From assembly GCF_003660445.1 (NCBI RefSeq), contig NZ_QZVQ01000006.1, forward strand, positions 238,350-302,349: DNA of 64,000 bases. The letters run 5' to 3'. The position numbers were made by a program, and so were the translations under genes. The stretch comes from Croceibacterium ferulae (GTDB taxonomy: Bacteria > Pseudomonadota > Alphaproteobacteria > Sphingomonadales > Sphingomonadaceae). This document shows positions 53,507 through 64,000 of the stretch, piece by piece (the first letter of the stretch is position 1; each line of letters opens with the position of its first letter). The notes beneath the pieces are model-generated. The model did not search any database and was not told the DNA's origin. It was given only the letters and a program-made list of their open reading frames with translations.

Positions 53507-55102
53507 CTACTCGGCAAGATCGACCGGTTTCGCCGGACGGCGGCGGCGCAGCTGGGCGAGGAGGTCCCGGTCGATCGCGCCGATGACGTAGGCGATGGCG
53601 AAGAACACCGCCACGCCCACGCCGACCAGCACCGCCAGCGACAGCACCCGCTCGATCACCGATCCGCCGAAGAACGGCGCCAGCAGCGGCATCAGCACCC
53701 ACAGCGCGGCGCTCATCACGCCGGTCGCCACCAGCTGCCGCGCGATGCGCGTGCCCAGCTTCGCCGTGAAGCGGAACCAGCCGCGCAGCTGCAGCACCAC
53801 GTACAGCACCGCCACGTTGAGCGTCGCGGTAAAGGCGGTCGCCGCCGCCAGCCCGACGATGCCGTACCGCGGCACGACATAGAAATTGAGCGCAATGTTC
53901 ACCGCCAGCGTGCCGGCCGCGCTCCACACCGGGGTGCGCGTATCCTCCCGGCTGAAGAAGGCCGGCTGGAACACCTTCACCAGCACATAGGCGGGCAGAC
54001 CGCAGACCAGCGCCACCACGATGTTCGCCATGATCGCGCCATTCGCCAGCGTCATCTTGCCGCCCACGAAGAAGGCGGTGACGAAGGCCGGCGCGCAGAT
54101 CGCCAGCGCGGCGGCGGCGGGCAGGGTCAGCAGCGTCGCCACCTCCACCGCATTGGCCTGCAGCCGCTGCGCCTCCCGCATGTCGCCACCCTGGATATGG
54201 CGGGCCAGCATCGGCAGGATGGCGGTGCCCAGCGCGATGCCGAAGATGCCCAGCGGCATCTGGTTCAGCCGGTCCGCCAGCTTCAGCAGCGTCAGCGACC
54301 CCTGCGGCAGGCTAGTGGCGAAGAACGTGTCGACCAGCTGGCTGATCTGGTAGATGCCCGCGCCGAAGGTAGCCGGCAGGATCAGCATGCCCAGCCGCCG
54401 GACGTCCGGCGTGAAGCGCGGCCAGGTCACCCGCAACCGCACGCCCGCCCGCCGCGTCGCCCAGGCCATGTAGGCCAGCTGCGCCACGCCAGCGGCTGAC
54501 AGCGCGATCGCCAGCGCATAGGCGACCGACACGTCGCTGCCGCTGTCCTGCCGCCAGTAATAGCCGCTGACGACTCCGGCGATCAGCAGGATGTTCAGCA
54601 ATACCGGCACGAAGGCGCCCGGCGCGAACCGGCTGCGCGCATTCAGCAGGCCGGACAGCATCGCCACCAGGCTGACCAGCAGCAGATAGGGGAAGGTGAC
54701 GCGCGACAGGCTCACCGCCAGCTCGAACTTGCCCGGCACCGCCTGATATTCGCGCGCCAGCAGCCAGACGATCCCCGGCATGGCGAGCATGGCAAGGGCC
54801 GAGAAGCCCAGCAGCACCCATACGAAGACGGACAGCACATCACCCGCGAAGCGGTCTGCCGCCTCCTCACCGCCGTCTTCGCCATGCAGCCGGCGGGTGT
54901 ACATCGGCACGAAGGCTACGGAAAATGCGCCTTCGGCAAACAGCCGGCGGAAGGTGTTGGGCAGGGTGAAGGCCAGCTGCCAGGCATCCGCCGCCAGCCC
55001 TGCGCCCAGCACGCGGGCCACCAGCATGTCGCGTACAAAGCCGAACACGCGGCTGACCGCGGTCAGCCCGCCGATCGTGCCGACATTACGGACCAGACTC
55101 AC
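53507..55102 (-). CDS. murJ: Lipid II flippase MurJ
   Basis: MurJ flips lipid II across the inner membrane for peptidoglycan synthesis. The 531-residue protein has the expected 14 helices and family motifs: TAVSRVFGFVRDMLVARVLG, ADAWQLAFTLPNTFRRLFAE, GAFSVAFVPMYTRR, and LPAYVLVKVFQPAFFSREDT. The start is GTG at 55102, supported by AGGGGACAGG; the longer open frame upstream is secB antiframe. It lies 25 bp after secB, likely co-transcribed. Confidence 0.95.
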   Translation of the reverse strand: MSLVRNVGTIGGLTAVSRVFGFVRDMLVARVLGAGLAADAWQLAFTLPNTFRRLFAEGAFSVAFVPMYTRRLHGEDGGEEAADRFAGDVLSVFVWVLLGFSALAMLAMPGIVWLLAREYQAVPGKFELAVSLSRVTFPYLLLVSLVAMLSGLLNARSRFAPGAFVPVLLNILLIAGVVSGYYWRQDSGSDVSVAYALAIALSAAGVAQLAYMAWATRRAGVRLRVTWPRFTPDVRRLGMLILPATFGAGIYQISQLVDTFFATSLPQGSLTLLKLADRLNQMPLGIFGIALGTAILPMLARHIQGGDMREAQRLQANAVEVATLLTLPAAAALAICAPAFVTAFFVGGKMTLANGAIMANIVVALVCGLPAYVLVKVFQPAFFSREDTRTPVWSAAGTLAVNIALNFYVVPRYGIVGLAAATAFTATLNVAVLYVVLQLRGWFRFTAKLGTRIARQLVATGVMSAALWVLMPLLAPFFGGSVIERVLSLAVLVGVGVAVFFAIAYVIGAIDRDLLAQLRRRRPAKPVDLAE

Positions 55103-55127
55103 CGGCCTGTCCCCTGCCTTTGTTCGA

Positions 55128-55670
55128 TCAGGCCTCGCCCGCCGGCTCGCCCGCCAGCTGTTCGGCCTGCTGGCGCTGCTGCTGCAGCTGCTGCAGGTAC
55201 AGGCTGTTGAAATCGATCGGGTCCAGCAGCAGCGGCTGGAAACCGGCATCGCGCACCGCATCGGCGATCACGCGCCGGGCAAAGGGGAATAGGATGCGCG
55301 GCGCCTCAGCATAGGAGAAGGCGTGGCGCTGGTCTTCGGTCATGTTGCGCATGCCGACCAGCCCGCAATAGGACAGCTCCACGATGTAGGCGGTGCCTTG
55401 GCTGCTCTTGGCGGAGGTGGTGATCTTCAGCTCCACCTCGGTGAACTCGTCATTGATCTGGCGTGCGCCGATGTTGAACTGCACGTCCAGCTGCGGCTGC
55501 TCCGTCCACTGGAAGCTGTCCGGCGCGCGCGGGTTCTCGACCGACAGGTCCTTCACATATTGCGTCACCAGCCCGGCGATGGGCTGGTTGTCATGGCCAT
55601 TGGCGCCGTTGGCACCATTGCCGCCCGTGATGTTGTCGAGGTTGGTGAGCACGTCGCCCTGATCGGCCAT
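55128..55670 (-). CDS. secB: Protein-export chaperone SecB
   Basis: SecB keeps preproteins unfolded and delivers them to SecA. The 180-residue protein has the conserved strand/helix order: YVKDLSVENPRAPDSFQW, VQFNIGARQINDEFTEVELK, YIVELSYCGLV and ILFPFARRVIADAVRDAGFQ then PLLLDPIDFNSLYLQQL. The N-terminus carries an asparagine/glycine-rich tract (GGNGANGANGHDN), and the C-terminus an Ala/Glu tail. Divergent from the Tim44-like gene across 260 bp. Confidence 0.96.
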   Translation of the reverse strand: MADQGDVLTNLDNITGGNGANGANGHDNQPIAGLVTQYVKDLSVENPRAPDSFQWTEQPQLDVQFNIGARQINDEFTEVELKITTSAKSSQGTAYIVELSYCGLVGMRNMTEDQRHAFSYAEAPRILFPFARRVIADAVRDAGFQPLLLDPIDFNSLYLQQLQQQRQQAEQLAGEPAGEA

Positions 55671-55930
55671 GATGGTGTACTTTCAGCTGGAGTGCAGGCG
55701 CGACGGCATGAACCCCGCCGGGGAGATGCCGCGCGCCGGCGGAAGATGACAGGCGCGCCGCGTAGCATTGCCCCCGCACCGCTGCAACGGGGCCGATAAG
55801 CCCATACTGCCGGGCCCCTTGTACCGTCTCGCACGTTGCGGATTTGTGTTGGACGCCTATTTTTGGCACTAGCACAGGATTACTCAGGGCCGGCACCTTG
55901 CGATGGGCCGGTCCGCAGCGGGACAAACAC

Positions 55931-56590
55931 GTGATCGAGATCGTCATCCTCGCCATGATCGCCGCCTTTCTGGGGCTGCGTCTCTATTCCGTGCTGGGCC
56001 GCCGGGCCGAGCATGAGGAGGAGCCGGTGCCGACCCGTTTCGAACGCAGCGAAGGCGCCGCTTCGCGTCCCATCGCGCAGCCGCAGCCGGAAGCCCGCCG
56101 TCCGAACGAGGCGCAGCGCGAGATCCCCGGCGTGTCCGCCGCGGTCGAAGGATCGCTGCGGCAGATCGCCGCGGTCGACCGCCAGTTCGATGTGGGCCAG
56201 TTCACCGCCGGTGCGCGCGGCGCCTACCGCATGATCCTGGAAGCGTTCTGGCGCGGCGATCGCGAGGAGCTGCGCAGCCTGTGCGATGATGACGTCTATG
56301 CCAGCTTCGCCGCCGCGATCGACGCGCGCGAGGCCAATGGCGAGACGCTGGAGAATCGCCTGGTCCGGATCGAGGACGTGCGGATCGAAGGTGCCACCCT
56401 TCATGGCAGCACCGCCCGCATCGCCGTGCTGTTCGTGGCGGACGTCGCCGCGGTGACGCGCGACCGCGACGGCAATGTCATTGCCGGATCGCTGGTCGAC
56501 GCGATCGAGGCGCGCGACATCTGGACCTTCAGCCGCGACGTGTCCTCCGCTGACCCCGACTGGGTGCTGGACGAGACAGACGAGGGCTGA
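55931..56590 (+). CDS. Tim44/TimA-like membrane-anchored protein
   Basis: A 219-residue protein with an N-terminal membrane helix (IEIVILAMIAAFLGLRLYS), a charged proline-rich linker and a C-terminal Tim44-like domain (FTAGARGAYRMILEAFWRGD, LCDDDVYASFAAAIDAREA, DIWTFSRDVSSADPDWVL). Related alphaproteobacterial TimA proteins are ancestors of the mitochondrial import factor Tim44; their bacterial role is not established. The start is GTG at 55931. Position opposite secB is conserved in the class. Confidence 0.88.
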   Translation: MIEIVILAMIAAFLGLRLYSVLGRRAEHEEEPVPTRFERSEGAASRPIAQPQPEARRPNEAQREIPGVSAAVEGSLRQIAAVDRQFDVGQFTAGARGAYRMILEAFWRGDREELRSLCDDDVYASFAAAIDAREANGETLENRLVRIEDVRIEGATLHGSTARIAVLFVADVAAVTRDRDGNVIAGSLVDAIEARDIWTFSRDVSSADPDWVLDETDEG

Positions 56591-56621
56591 GCCGCTCGCC
56601 GGCTACCCTCGTTTCCCTGCC

Positions 56622-57191
56622 ATGGCCCGCCCGCCGCGCGGTCTCTCCGCCGACGAGCAGGCGCTCTGGAGCCGGCTGGCGCGTAGCGTGACGCCGCTGC
56701 CCGGCCGCATCCTGCCGCCGGCACCCAAGCCCGCCGCCGCGCCGCCGATGGCGCCTCCGGCGAAGGTTCCACGCAAGGCGGCGGTGCCCGCCATCCCGGC
56801 CCCGCCGCAGCCGGACAAGGGCCGCGTGCCCCCGCTGGCTCAGCAGGCCGGCCTCGATTCAGGGTGGGAGCGCCGGCTGGCCAAGGCGGCCATCGCCCCC
56901 GACTTCACCATCGACCTGCACGGACACACACTGGACCAGGCCTATGACCGGCTGAACCTCGGGCTGGGGCAAGCACGGCTGATGGGCGCGCGGCTGGTGC
57001 TGCTGGTGACGGGTCGCCCCCGCCCGGTGGAGGCAGCCGATCGCGGCACACGGCGCGGTGCCATCCGCGCCAAGGTGCTGGACTGGCTGGCCGCCGGTCC
57101 GCATGCCAGCGACGTTGTGGCGATCCGCGCCGCGCATCGCCGCCATGGTGGCGACGGCGCGCTTTATCTGGTGCTGCGGCGTTCGCGATAG
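56622..57191 (+). CDS. Smr-domain protein
   Basis: A 189-residue protein with a Pro/Ala-rich N-terminal half and a C-terminal Smr (small MutS-related) domain. The domain's DLHGHTLDQAYDRL and LLVTGRPRPVE give the characteristic DxHG and TG-x-G-like motifs; the second departs from the usual TGKG. Smr domains are nucleases or RNA-binding modules. It follows the Tim44-like gene after 31 bp. In many relatives an mltA gene stands between the two; it is absent here. Confidence 0.85.
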   Translation: MARPPRGLSADEQALWSRLARSVTPLPGRILPPAPKPAAAPPMAPPAKVPRKAAVPAIPAPPQPDKGRVPPLAQQAGLDSGWERRLAKAAIAPDFTIDLHGHTLDQAYDRLNLGLGQARLMGARLVLLVTGRPRPVEAADRGTRRGAIRAKVLDWLAAGPHASDVVAIRAAHRRHGGDGALYLVLRRSR

Positions 57192-57220
57192 ATCGATTTC
57201 GCTCGTCGCATCTGCATCAC

Positions 57221-57248
57221 CGATTGCCGCAATCGATCACCGCAATCG
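57221..57248. promoter_or_regulatory. Repeated CGCAATCG motif upstream of ahpC
   Basis: CGATTG-CCG-CAATCG (57221-57235) is a perfect palindrome and its right arm CGCAATCG recurs at 57241-57248, 13 bp further. The site lies about 84 bp before ahpC, suiting a LysR-type or other dimeric regulator. It does not fit the OxyR ATAG-N7-CTAT pattern. Confidence 0.4.
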
Positions 57249-57331
57249 GAATGTTGCATTGGCGAAGGATGGTGCACCGCACTATCTGCCCTTTCGAGAC
57301 ATTCACCAACGCACATCGGAGCATCTGACCC

Positions 57332-57898
57332 ATGGGTATCATCGGCAGCACCATTAAGCCGTTCAAGGCGACCGCCTACCAGGAAGGCCGCGAGTTCTTC
57401 GACGTGACGGAAGCCGACATCGCCAACAAGTGGGCGATCTTCTTCTTCTACCCGGCCGATTTCACCTTCGTCTGCCCGACGGAGCTGGAGGATTTGAACG
57501 AGCATTACCAGCAGCTGCAGAAGCTGGGCGTGGAAGTGTTCGGCGTGTCGACCGACACCCACTTCGCCCACAAGGCATGGCACGACACGTCCGAGAAGAT
57601 CGGCAAGATCAAGTACGCCTTCCTGGGTGACCAGCTGCACACGCTGTCCAAGAACTTCGGCGTTCTGCGTGAGGAAAGCGGCCTGGCCGATCGCGCGACC
57701 TTCGTGATCGATCCCGACGGCGTGATCCAGATCATGGAGATCACTTCGGAAGGCGTCGGCCGCAATGCCAACGAACTGGTCCGCAAGATCCGTGCGGCGC
57801 AGTATGTCCGCAACAACCCCGGCCAGGTCTGCCCGGCCGCGTGGGAAGAAGGCGAAGACACGCTGGCCCCCTCGCTGGATCTGGTCGGCAAGCTGTAA
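57332..57898 (+). CDS. ahpC: Alkyl hydroperoxide reductase subunit C (2-Cys peroxiredoxin)
   Basis: AhpC reduces hydrogen peroxide and organic peroxides and is recycled by AhpF. The 188 residues are typical. The peroxidatic Cys48 lies in DFTFVCPTELED and the resolving Cys in GQVCPAAWEEGE near residue 165. GVSTDTHFAHKAWHD and RATFVIDPDGVIQ are further landmarks. ahpF follows after 135 bp with a hairpin between. Confidence 0.98.
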   Translation: MGIIGSTIKPFKATAYQEGREFFDVTEADIANKWAIFFFYPADFTFVCPTELEDLNEHYQQLQKLGVEVFGVSTDTHFAHKAWHDTSEKIGKIKYAFLGDQLHTLSKNFGVLREESGLADRATFVIDPDGVIQIMEITSEGVGRNANELVRKIRAAQYVRNNPGQVCPAAWEEGEDTLAPSLDLVGKL

Positions 57899-57917
57899 GG
57901 CTGCCGCACCCGAATAA

Positions 57918-57954
57918 ACCCCGAGCCTAGCATCGGGTCGCGCGGCCCGGGGTC
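57918..57954 (+). terminator. Hairpin between ahpC and ahpF
   Basis: ACCCCGAGCC and GGCCCGGGGT form a 10-bp stem with one mismatch, 20 bp after the ahpC stop. A pyrimidine-rich but not poly-U tail follows. It could stabilise the abundant ahpC message or reduce read-through into ahpF. Confidence 0.4.
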
Positions 57955-58033
57955 TCCTGCTCTCTCCCCCCTTCGAGCAGGTTGCCCCGGGCCTTCGCGT
58001 CTGTAGCACTCACCCCCGCACAGGAGTTTCCCC

Positions 58034-59626
58034 ATGCTCGACGCCACCATGACGCAGCAGCTGCGGCAATATCTGGGCAATCTGCGCGAGCCGATCGAGC
58101 TCGTCGCCTCGCTGGACGATGGCAAGCGCAGCGCCGACACGCGCGAACTGCTGACCGAGATCGCGGCTCTGTCCGATCTCGTCACCGCCAGCTTCGACGG
58201 CGACGATGCGCGCAAGCCGTCCTTCATCATCCGCCGCGGCAGCGATGCGTCCAAGTGGGTCCGCTTTGCCGGCCTGCCGATGGGCCACGAATTCACCAGC
58301 CTGGTGCTGGCGCTGCTGTGGGCCGGCGGCCATCCGCCCAAGGTGTCGGAAGAGGTGCTGCAGCAGATCGCCGCGCTGGAAGGCGAATATGCCTTCGAGA
58401 TGTATTTCAGCCTCAGCTGCCACAACTGCCCGGACGTGGTGCAGGCGCTGACGCTGATGGCGCTGGTCAACCCGCACATCACCGCCACCCTGATCGAAGG
58501 CGGATCGTTCCAGGCCGAGGTGGACGAGCGCGGCGTGATGGCCGTGCCCGCCACCGTCCTGAATGGCGAGATGTTCGCCAGCGGGAAGATGAGCGTGGAG
58601 GAGATCCTCGCCAAGCTGGACGGCAATGCCTCCGTGCGCGCCGCGGCCAAGCTGGCCGACAAGAAGCCGTTCGAAGTCCTGGTAGTCGGCGGCGGCCCGG
58701 CCGGCGCGGCGGCGGCGGTCTATACGGCGCGCAAGGGCTTCGCCACCGGTGTCGCAGCCGAACGCTTCGGCGGGCAGGTGCTGGATACGCTGGGGATCGA
58801 GAACTTCATCTCCACCTCCTACACCGAAGGACCGAAGCTGGCCGCGCAGCTGGAGGCGCATGTCCGCGAATACCCGGTGGACATCATGAACCTGCAGACC
58901 GCGACAAAGCTGATCCCGGCATCGCAGCCCGGCGGCATGCACGAGGTGGTGTTCGACAATGGCGCATCGCTGAAGGCGCGCTCCATCATCCTGTCCACCG
59001 GCGCCCGCTGGCGGAACCTGGGCGTGCCGGGCGAGCAGGAGTACCGCAACAAGGGTGTGGCCTATTGCCCGCACTGCGATGGCCCGCTGTTCAAGGGCAA
59101 GCGCGTGGCGGTGATCGGCGGCGGCAATTCCGGCGTCGAGGCGGCGATCGACCTCGCCAACATCGTCGGCCATGTCACGCTGGTGGAATTCGACACGAAG
59201 CTGCGCGCCGACCAGGTGCTGGTCGACAAGCTGCGCTCCATGGCCAATGTCGACATCTTGCTGAACGCTCAGACCACGGAGGTGACCGGCGACGGCGCCC
59301 GCGTGAACGGCCTGCGCTACAAGGACCGCTCCACGGGCGAGGAGCATGGCGTCGCGTTGGAAGGCGTGTTCGTGCAGATCGGCCTGGTGCCTAACACCGA
59401 ATGGCTGAAGGATAGCGGCCTGGAGCTGTCGAAGCACGGCGAGATCGTGATCGACGGCCATGCCGCCACCAACCTGCCGGGCATCTTCGCCGCTGGGGAC
59501 GTGACCACCGTGCCGTACAAGCAGATCATCATCGCCATGGGCGAAGGCAGCAAGGCGGCCTTGTCCGCTTTCGACTACCTGATCCGCAACGAGGCGGTGG
59601 AGGAACTGGTCCAGGCCGCTGCCTGA
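58034..59626 (+). CDS. ahpF: Alkyl hydroperoxide reductase subunit F
   Basis: AhpF is the NADH-dependent flavoenzyme that reduces AhpC. In the 530-residue protein the N-terminal tandem thioredoxin-like domain has its redox pair in [12 protein letters not shown]. The TrxR-like part has FAD site [19 protein letters not shown], redox pair in [18 protein letters not shown] site [18 protein letters not shown] and the C-terminal FAD motif [15 protein letters not shown]. Its own ribosome site CAGGAGTTTCCCC precedes the ATG. Confidence 0.97.
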   Translation: MLDATMTQQLRQYLGNLREPIELVASLDDGKRSADTRELLTEIAALSDLVTASFDGDDARKPSFIIRRGSDASKWVRFAGLPMGHEFTSLVLALLWAGGHPPKVSEEVLQQIAALEGEYAFEMYFSLSCHNCPDVVQALTLMALVNPHITATLIEGGSFQAEVDERGVMAVPATVLNGEMFASGKMSVEEILAKLDGNASVRAAAKLADKKPFEVLVVGGGPAGAAAAVYTARKGFATGVAAERFGGQVLDTLGIENFISTSYTEGPKLAAQLEAHVREYPVDIMNLQTATKLIPASQPGGMHEVVFDNGASLKARSIILSTGARWRNLGVPGEQEYRNKGVAYCPHCDGPLFKGKRVAVIGGGNSGVEAAIDLANIVGHVTLVEFDTKLRADQVLVDKLRSMANVDILLNAQTTEVTGDGARVNGLRYKDRSTGEEHGVALEGVFVQIGLVPNTEWLKDSGLELSKHGEIVIDGHAATNLPGIFAAGDVTTVPYKQIIIAMGEGSKAALSAFDYLIRNEAVEELVQAAA

Positions 59627-59651
59627 TCGCAGGAAGGCTGATCGCACAGAC

Positions 59652-59687
59652 AGGGCGCGTCGTGGCTTGGGCTGCGGCGCGCCCTTT
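59652..59687 (+). terminator. Terminator of ahpF
   Basis: AGGGCGCG and CGCGCCCT pair over an 18-base loop, followed by TTTCTGTT. It lies 26 bp past the ahpF stop and separates ahpCF from katG. Confidence 0.6.
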
Positions 59688-59775
59688 CTGTTATCGCTTC
59701 CCTCGTTCAATCTGTTCGGAACGAAACGTTGGTCGGTAACATGATTCAAGCATAGTCTCCGCGCCATAACGGTAA

Positions 59776-62007
<2,232 letters not shown>

Positions 62008-62013
62008 TCGCAT

Positions 62014-62039
62014 GTCGGGAGCTCGGCTGGGCTCCCGAC
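62014..62039. terminator. Hairpin between convergent katG and antiporter genes
   Basis: GTCGGGAGC and GCTCCCGAC form a perfect 9-bp stem with an 8-base loop, 6 bp after the katG stop and 17 bp before the antiporter stop. No U-run follows in either direction. Confidence 0.5.
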
Positions 62040-62056
62040 GACAGGTGACAAGAGCC

Positions 62057-63298
62057 CTAGACAGGCTCGCGAATGCCGGCCTCCTCCCGATGCGGGAGGG
62101 GGCCGCTTTTGCGTTGCAGCGCCCGCGCGATCCGCCCGCGCACCATCGGCATGGTCAGCATCGTGCTGCCCAGCGCCATCAGCAGCAAAGCGGTGAAGGT
62201 GTCGGCGGTAATGATCTGCCGGTCCAGCAGGATGTTGGCGAAGATGATCATGATCAGCGCCTTGGTCTGCAGCAGCCAGCCGATCGTCAGCCCTTCGCCT
62301 TTCGCCCAGCCGAGCAGCCGCCCGGCCAGCCCCACGCCCGCCAGCTTGCCCCCCACAGAGGCGACCAGCAGCAGCCCGGCCGCGGCGAACACCGTCCACC
62401 CGCCCATACCCCATTGGGTGCGCAGGCCGGTGGACAGGAAGAACACCGGCATCAGCGCCAGCAGCACAAAGCCGCGGAACCGGTCCATCGCCGCCTGGTC
62501 GAACAGCCTGGCATCCAGCACCATGCCTGACAGGAAGGCGCCGACCATGAAATGCAGGCCCGCCCAGTCCCCGCCAAAGCCGCAAGCGGCCAGCCACATC
62601 AGGCTGATCGGCCAGCGATCCGCCGGCTTCACCCGTGCCATCAGCCAGCGTACCGCCAGTGCGGCCGGCACGAAGCCGATCAGGAACGCGCCCTGCCGGC
62701 CCACCCGATCCCAGTCGAGCAGGATCAGCGCCAGCACGCCCCAGATCGCCACATCGTCCAGGCTGGCGTAGCGCAGCACCCGCTGGCCCAGCGGCTCGCG
62801 CAGGATGTCCAGCCGCTCCAGGAACAGCACCAGGATCGGCAGGGCGGTGACGGCGCAGGCCATGCCGATGCCCAGCACCACCTGCCAGTCCGCCCCCAGT
62901 GGCCCACGCCAGCCGGGCGCCTGTAGCATCAGCAGCGCCGCCGCGCTGCCCGCCAGCAGCGGCACCGCCAGCGCGAGGCCCGCGGTCACACCCGTCTCCG
63001 CCCGCCGGCGCCACGCTTCCACGATGTCGAGCTCGATCCCCGCGACCCACACGAACATCATAACCGCCCACATGGCGATGCCGTTCAGCGAGCCGATGGT
63101 GGCGGGGGTGAAGATTGCGCCATACACGTCGGGCCAGGCCACCCCCAGCACACCCGGCCCCAGCAGGATGCCGCCGACGATCTGCACCACCACCAGCGGC
63201 GCCCAGCCATCGGTGCGCCCGAGACGCCAGACCAGCCATGGCAGCGCATAGATCACCAGCATCGCCAGCAGGAATGCTTCGGCTGCATTCATGTGCAT
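62057..63298 (-). CDS. CPA2-family cation:proton antiporter
   Basis: A 413-residue inner-membrane Na+(K+)/H+ antiporter of the CPA2 family. About 12 helices are expected. Family-like pieces are VVQIVGGILLGPGVLGVAWP, VAGIELDIVEAWRRR, the ion-site region RYASLDDVAIWGVLALILLD with the paired Asp, and GLHFMVGAFLSGMVLD. No TrkA-N/RCK domain follows, so it is the short form. The start at 63298 follows GGGGAGGATAGA. It converges on katG. Confidence 0.88.
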   Translation of the reverse strand: MHMNAAEAFLLAMLVIYALPWLVWRLGRTDGWAPLVVVQIVGGILLGPGVLGVAWPDVYGAIFTPATIGSLNGIAMWAVMMFVWVAGIELDIVEAWRRRAETGVTAGLALAVPLLAGSAAALLMLQAPGWRGPLGADWQVVLGIGMACAVTALPILVLFLERLDILREPLGQRVLRYASLDDVAIWGVLALILLDWDRVGRQGAFLIGFVPAALAVRWLMARVKPADRWPISLMWLAACGFGGDWAGLHFMVGAFLSGMVLDARLFDQAAMDRFRGFVLLALMPVFFLSTGLRTQWGMGGWTVFAAAGLLLVASVGGKLAGVGLAGRLLGWAKGEGLTIGWLLQTKALIMIIFANILLDRQIITADTFTALLLMALGSTMLTMPMVRGRIARALQRKSGPLPHREEAGIREPV

Positions 63299-63454
63299 TC
63301 TATCCTCCCCCGGTTTTGGGCGGCTTAGAGCACTTCGCGCGGATGGGGGAGAGACAATGAAGGCATCGCCCTGTCCTCCTCGTGCACAGTCCGGAGAATG
63401 AGACCAGTCGCAGGCTGGTGGAGGAGTATGGATGACAGGTTTGGAGCAGCGGCG
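63299..63454. other. Intergenic region between flavin reductase-like and antiporter genes
   Basis: This 156-bp gap must hold the end of the flavin reductase transcript and the antiporter promoter. I see the antiporter ribosome site (GGGGAGGATAGA on the minus strand) but no convincing promoter boxes or hairpin. Confidence 0.35.
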
Positions 63455-64000
63455 TCAGTCCGGCCGTGTCATCTTGAACAGCTGGTCTTCCGTGATCTCG
63501 AAGTAGTCCGCAGGCCCGCCGCCGCGCGTAATCGGACGTGGCCGCGCGGTCTGGTAAACGCCGGCCTCGAGCATGGTGCGATCGATGTGAATGCCCACGG
63601 CCTCGCCGATCACAAGCCACTGATCGAGCTTGCTGCCGTTCCTGCTCTCCAGCTGGATCAGCTGCGTCAGGCAGCATTCGAAATGCACAGGGCTGCCCGC
63701 CACCCGGTCAGGCTTCACGAGCGATGAGGGAAGGGCGCCAAGCCCGGTCAGTTCGAATTCGTCGATGCCGGCCTCGACGCCGGCCGAGCTCGCATTCATC
63801 GCCTCGGCCTGCGCCTTTGTCGCCAGGTTCCAGACGAACTCCCCGCTCGCCTGGATGTTCGCCACCGTATCCTTCCAACCCGACGACGAGAATGCGACGA
63901 GCGGCGGCCGATAATTGATCAGGGTGAAGAAGCTGTAGGGCGCCAGATTGCGTACGCCCCCGGCGCTCACCGTCGACATCCAGCCGATCGGACGCGGTGC
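63455..64000 (-). CDS. Flavin reductase-like (DIM6/NTAB) protein, 5' end outside window
   Basis: The visible 181 residues are the C-terminal part of an FMN-binding split-barrel protein. It runs off the right edge at APRPIGWMSTVSAGGVRN, the usual N-terminal FMN loop, so probably only 20-30 residues are missing. NLAPYSFFTLINYRPPLVAF, TVANIQASGEFVWNLATK and the end GGPADYFEITEDQLFKM agree with the family. Members reduce flavins or act as flavin-dependent oxidoreductases; a specific substrate cannot be given. Confidence 0.85.
   Translation of the reverse strand, partial: APRPIGWMSTVSAGGVRNLAPYSFFTLINYRPPLVAFSSSGWKDTVANIQASGEFVWNLATKAQAEAMNASSAGVEAGIDEFELTGLGALPSSLVKPDRVAGSPVHFECCLTQLIQLESRNGSKLDQWLVIGEAVGIHIDRTMLEAGVYQTARPRPITRGGGPADYFEITEDQLFKMTRPD

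Overview
The window is high-GC DNA with dense operons that often join through 4-base ATGA/GTGA start-stop overlaps. Gene content and family variants point to an alphaproteobacterium of the order Sphingomonadales. The evidence is an EcfG-NepR general stress response pair, a long TonB-dependent receptor of the sphingomonad/Xanthomonas/Caulobacter carbohydrate type, the rpsT-dnaA pair, the mutM/ubiE-ubiB-coaBC-dut neighbourhood, and secB divergent from a Tim44-like gene. The species cannot be named from sequence alone. All 16S/23S rRNA genes lie outside the window; one tRNA (Gln, anticodon CTG) is present.

Layout. (1) 1-1960: the edge of a probable integrated element. A tyrosine recombinase of visibly lower GC is transcribed leftwards and has palindromes in front of it. 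(2) 1974-3398: a solitary UvrD/Rep-like SF1 helicase. (3) 3402-16997: a pectin (homogalacturonan) utilisation locus. It holds a PL10 pectate lyase, an unassigned large glycosidase-like enzyme, a Tat-exported PL22 oligogalacturonate lyase, a TonB-dependent receptor, a GH105-DUF4861 fusion, KduI, a GntR/FCD repressor and a GH28 polygalacturonase. A TTGTCATACAA-like operator recurs five times, in or beside the promoter regions of this block. A second, LacI-like palindrome with core CACCGGTG precedes two of the promoters. (4) 17052-30379: tRNA-Gln and core genes (LOG protein, rpsT, dnaA, moeB, sirtuin, dapB-nth, a lipoprotein, a CDF transporter, the glmM-DUF1272-thiD operon, a DAACS symporter and an AI-2E family permease), ending in ecfG. 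(5) 29750-32582: the general stress response module, nepR-ecfG divergent from a CHASE/HWE sensor kinase. Two face-to-face EcfG-type promoters overlap in the intergenic region. (6) 32627-34743: modABC molybdate importer with a short ModC. (7) 34815-38040: rpmH-rnpA-yidD-yidC-engB. (8) 38051-50191: a degenerate-EAL/CBS/GGDEF protein, a GST, dapE, a DAACS symporter, mutM, an EamA permease, ubiE-ubiB, a membrane protein, coaBC and dut. (9) 50198-50297: a REP-like palindromic repeat. (10) 50303-57191: a flavoprotein, a DUF4136 lipoprotein, trpS-murJ-secB (leftward), then a Tim44-like protein and an Smr protein. (11) 57332-62007: a peroxide defence block, ahpC, ahpF and katG. (12) A CPA2 antiporter and a flavin-reductase-like gene cut by the right edge.

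How region 3 would work (family knowledge plus inference): secreted or periplasmic PL10 and GH28 cut polygalacturonate, the TonB receptor imports oligomers, PL22 and GH105 release unsaturated monomers, and KduI isomerises the derived 5-keto-4-deoxyuronate. The later steps (KduD, KdgK, Eda) are not in the window. The GntR protein is the likely repressor that reads the repeated operator.

Start codons were chosen from Shine-Dalgarno position, signal peptides and family N-termini. Several are GTG or TTG, and alternatives are stated. No database search was possible; family names rest on recognised motifs.
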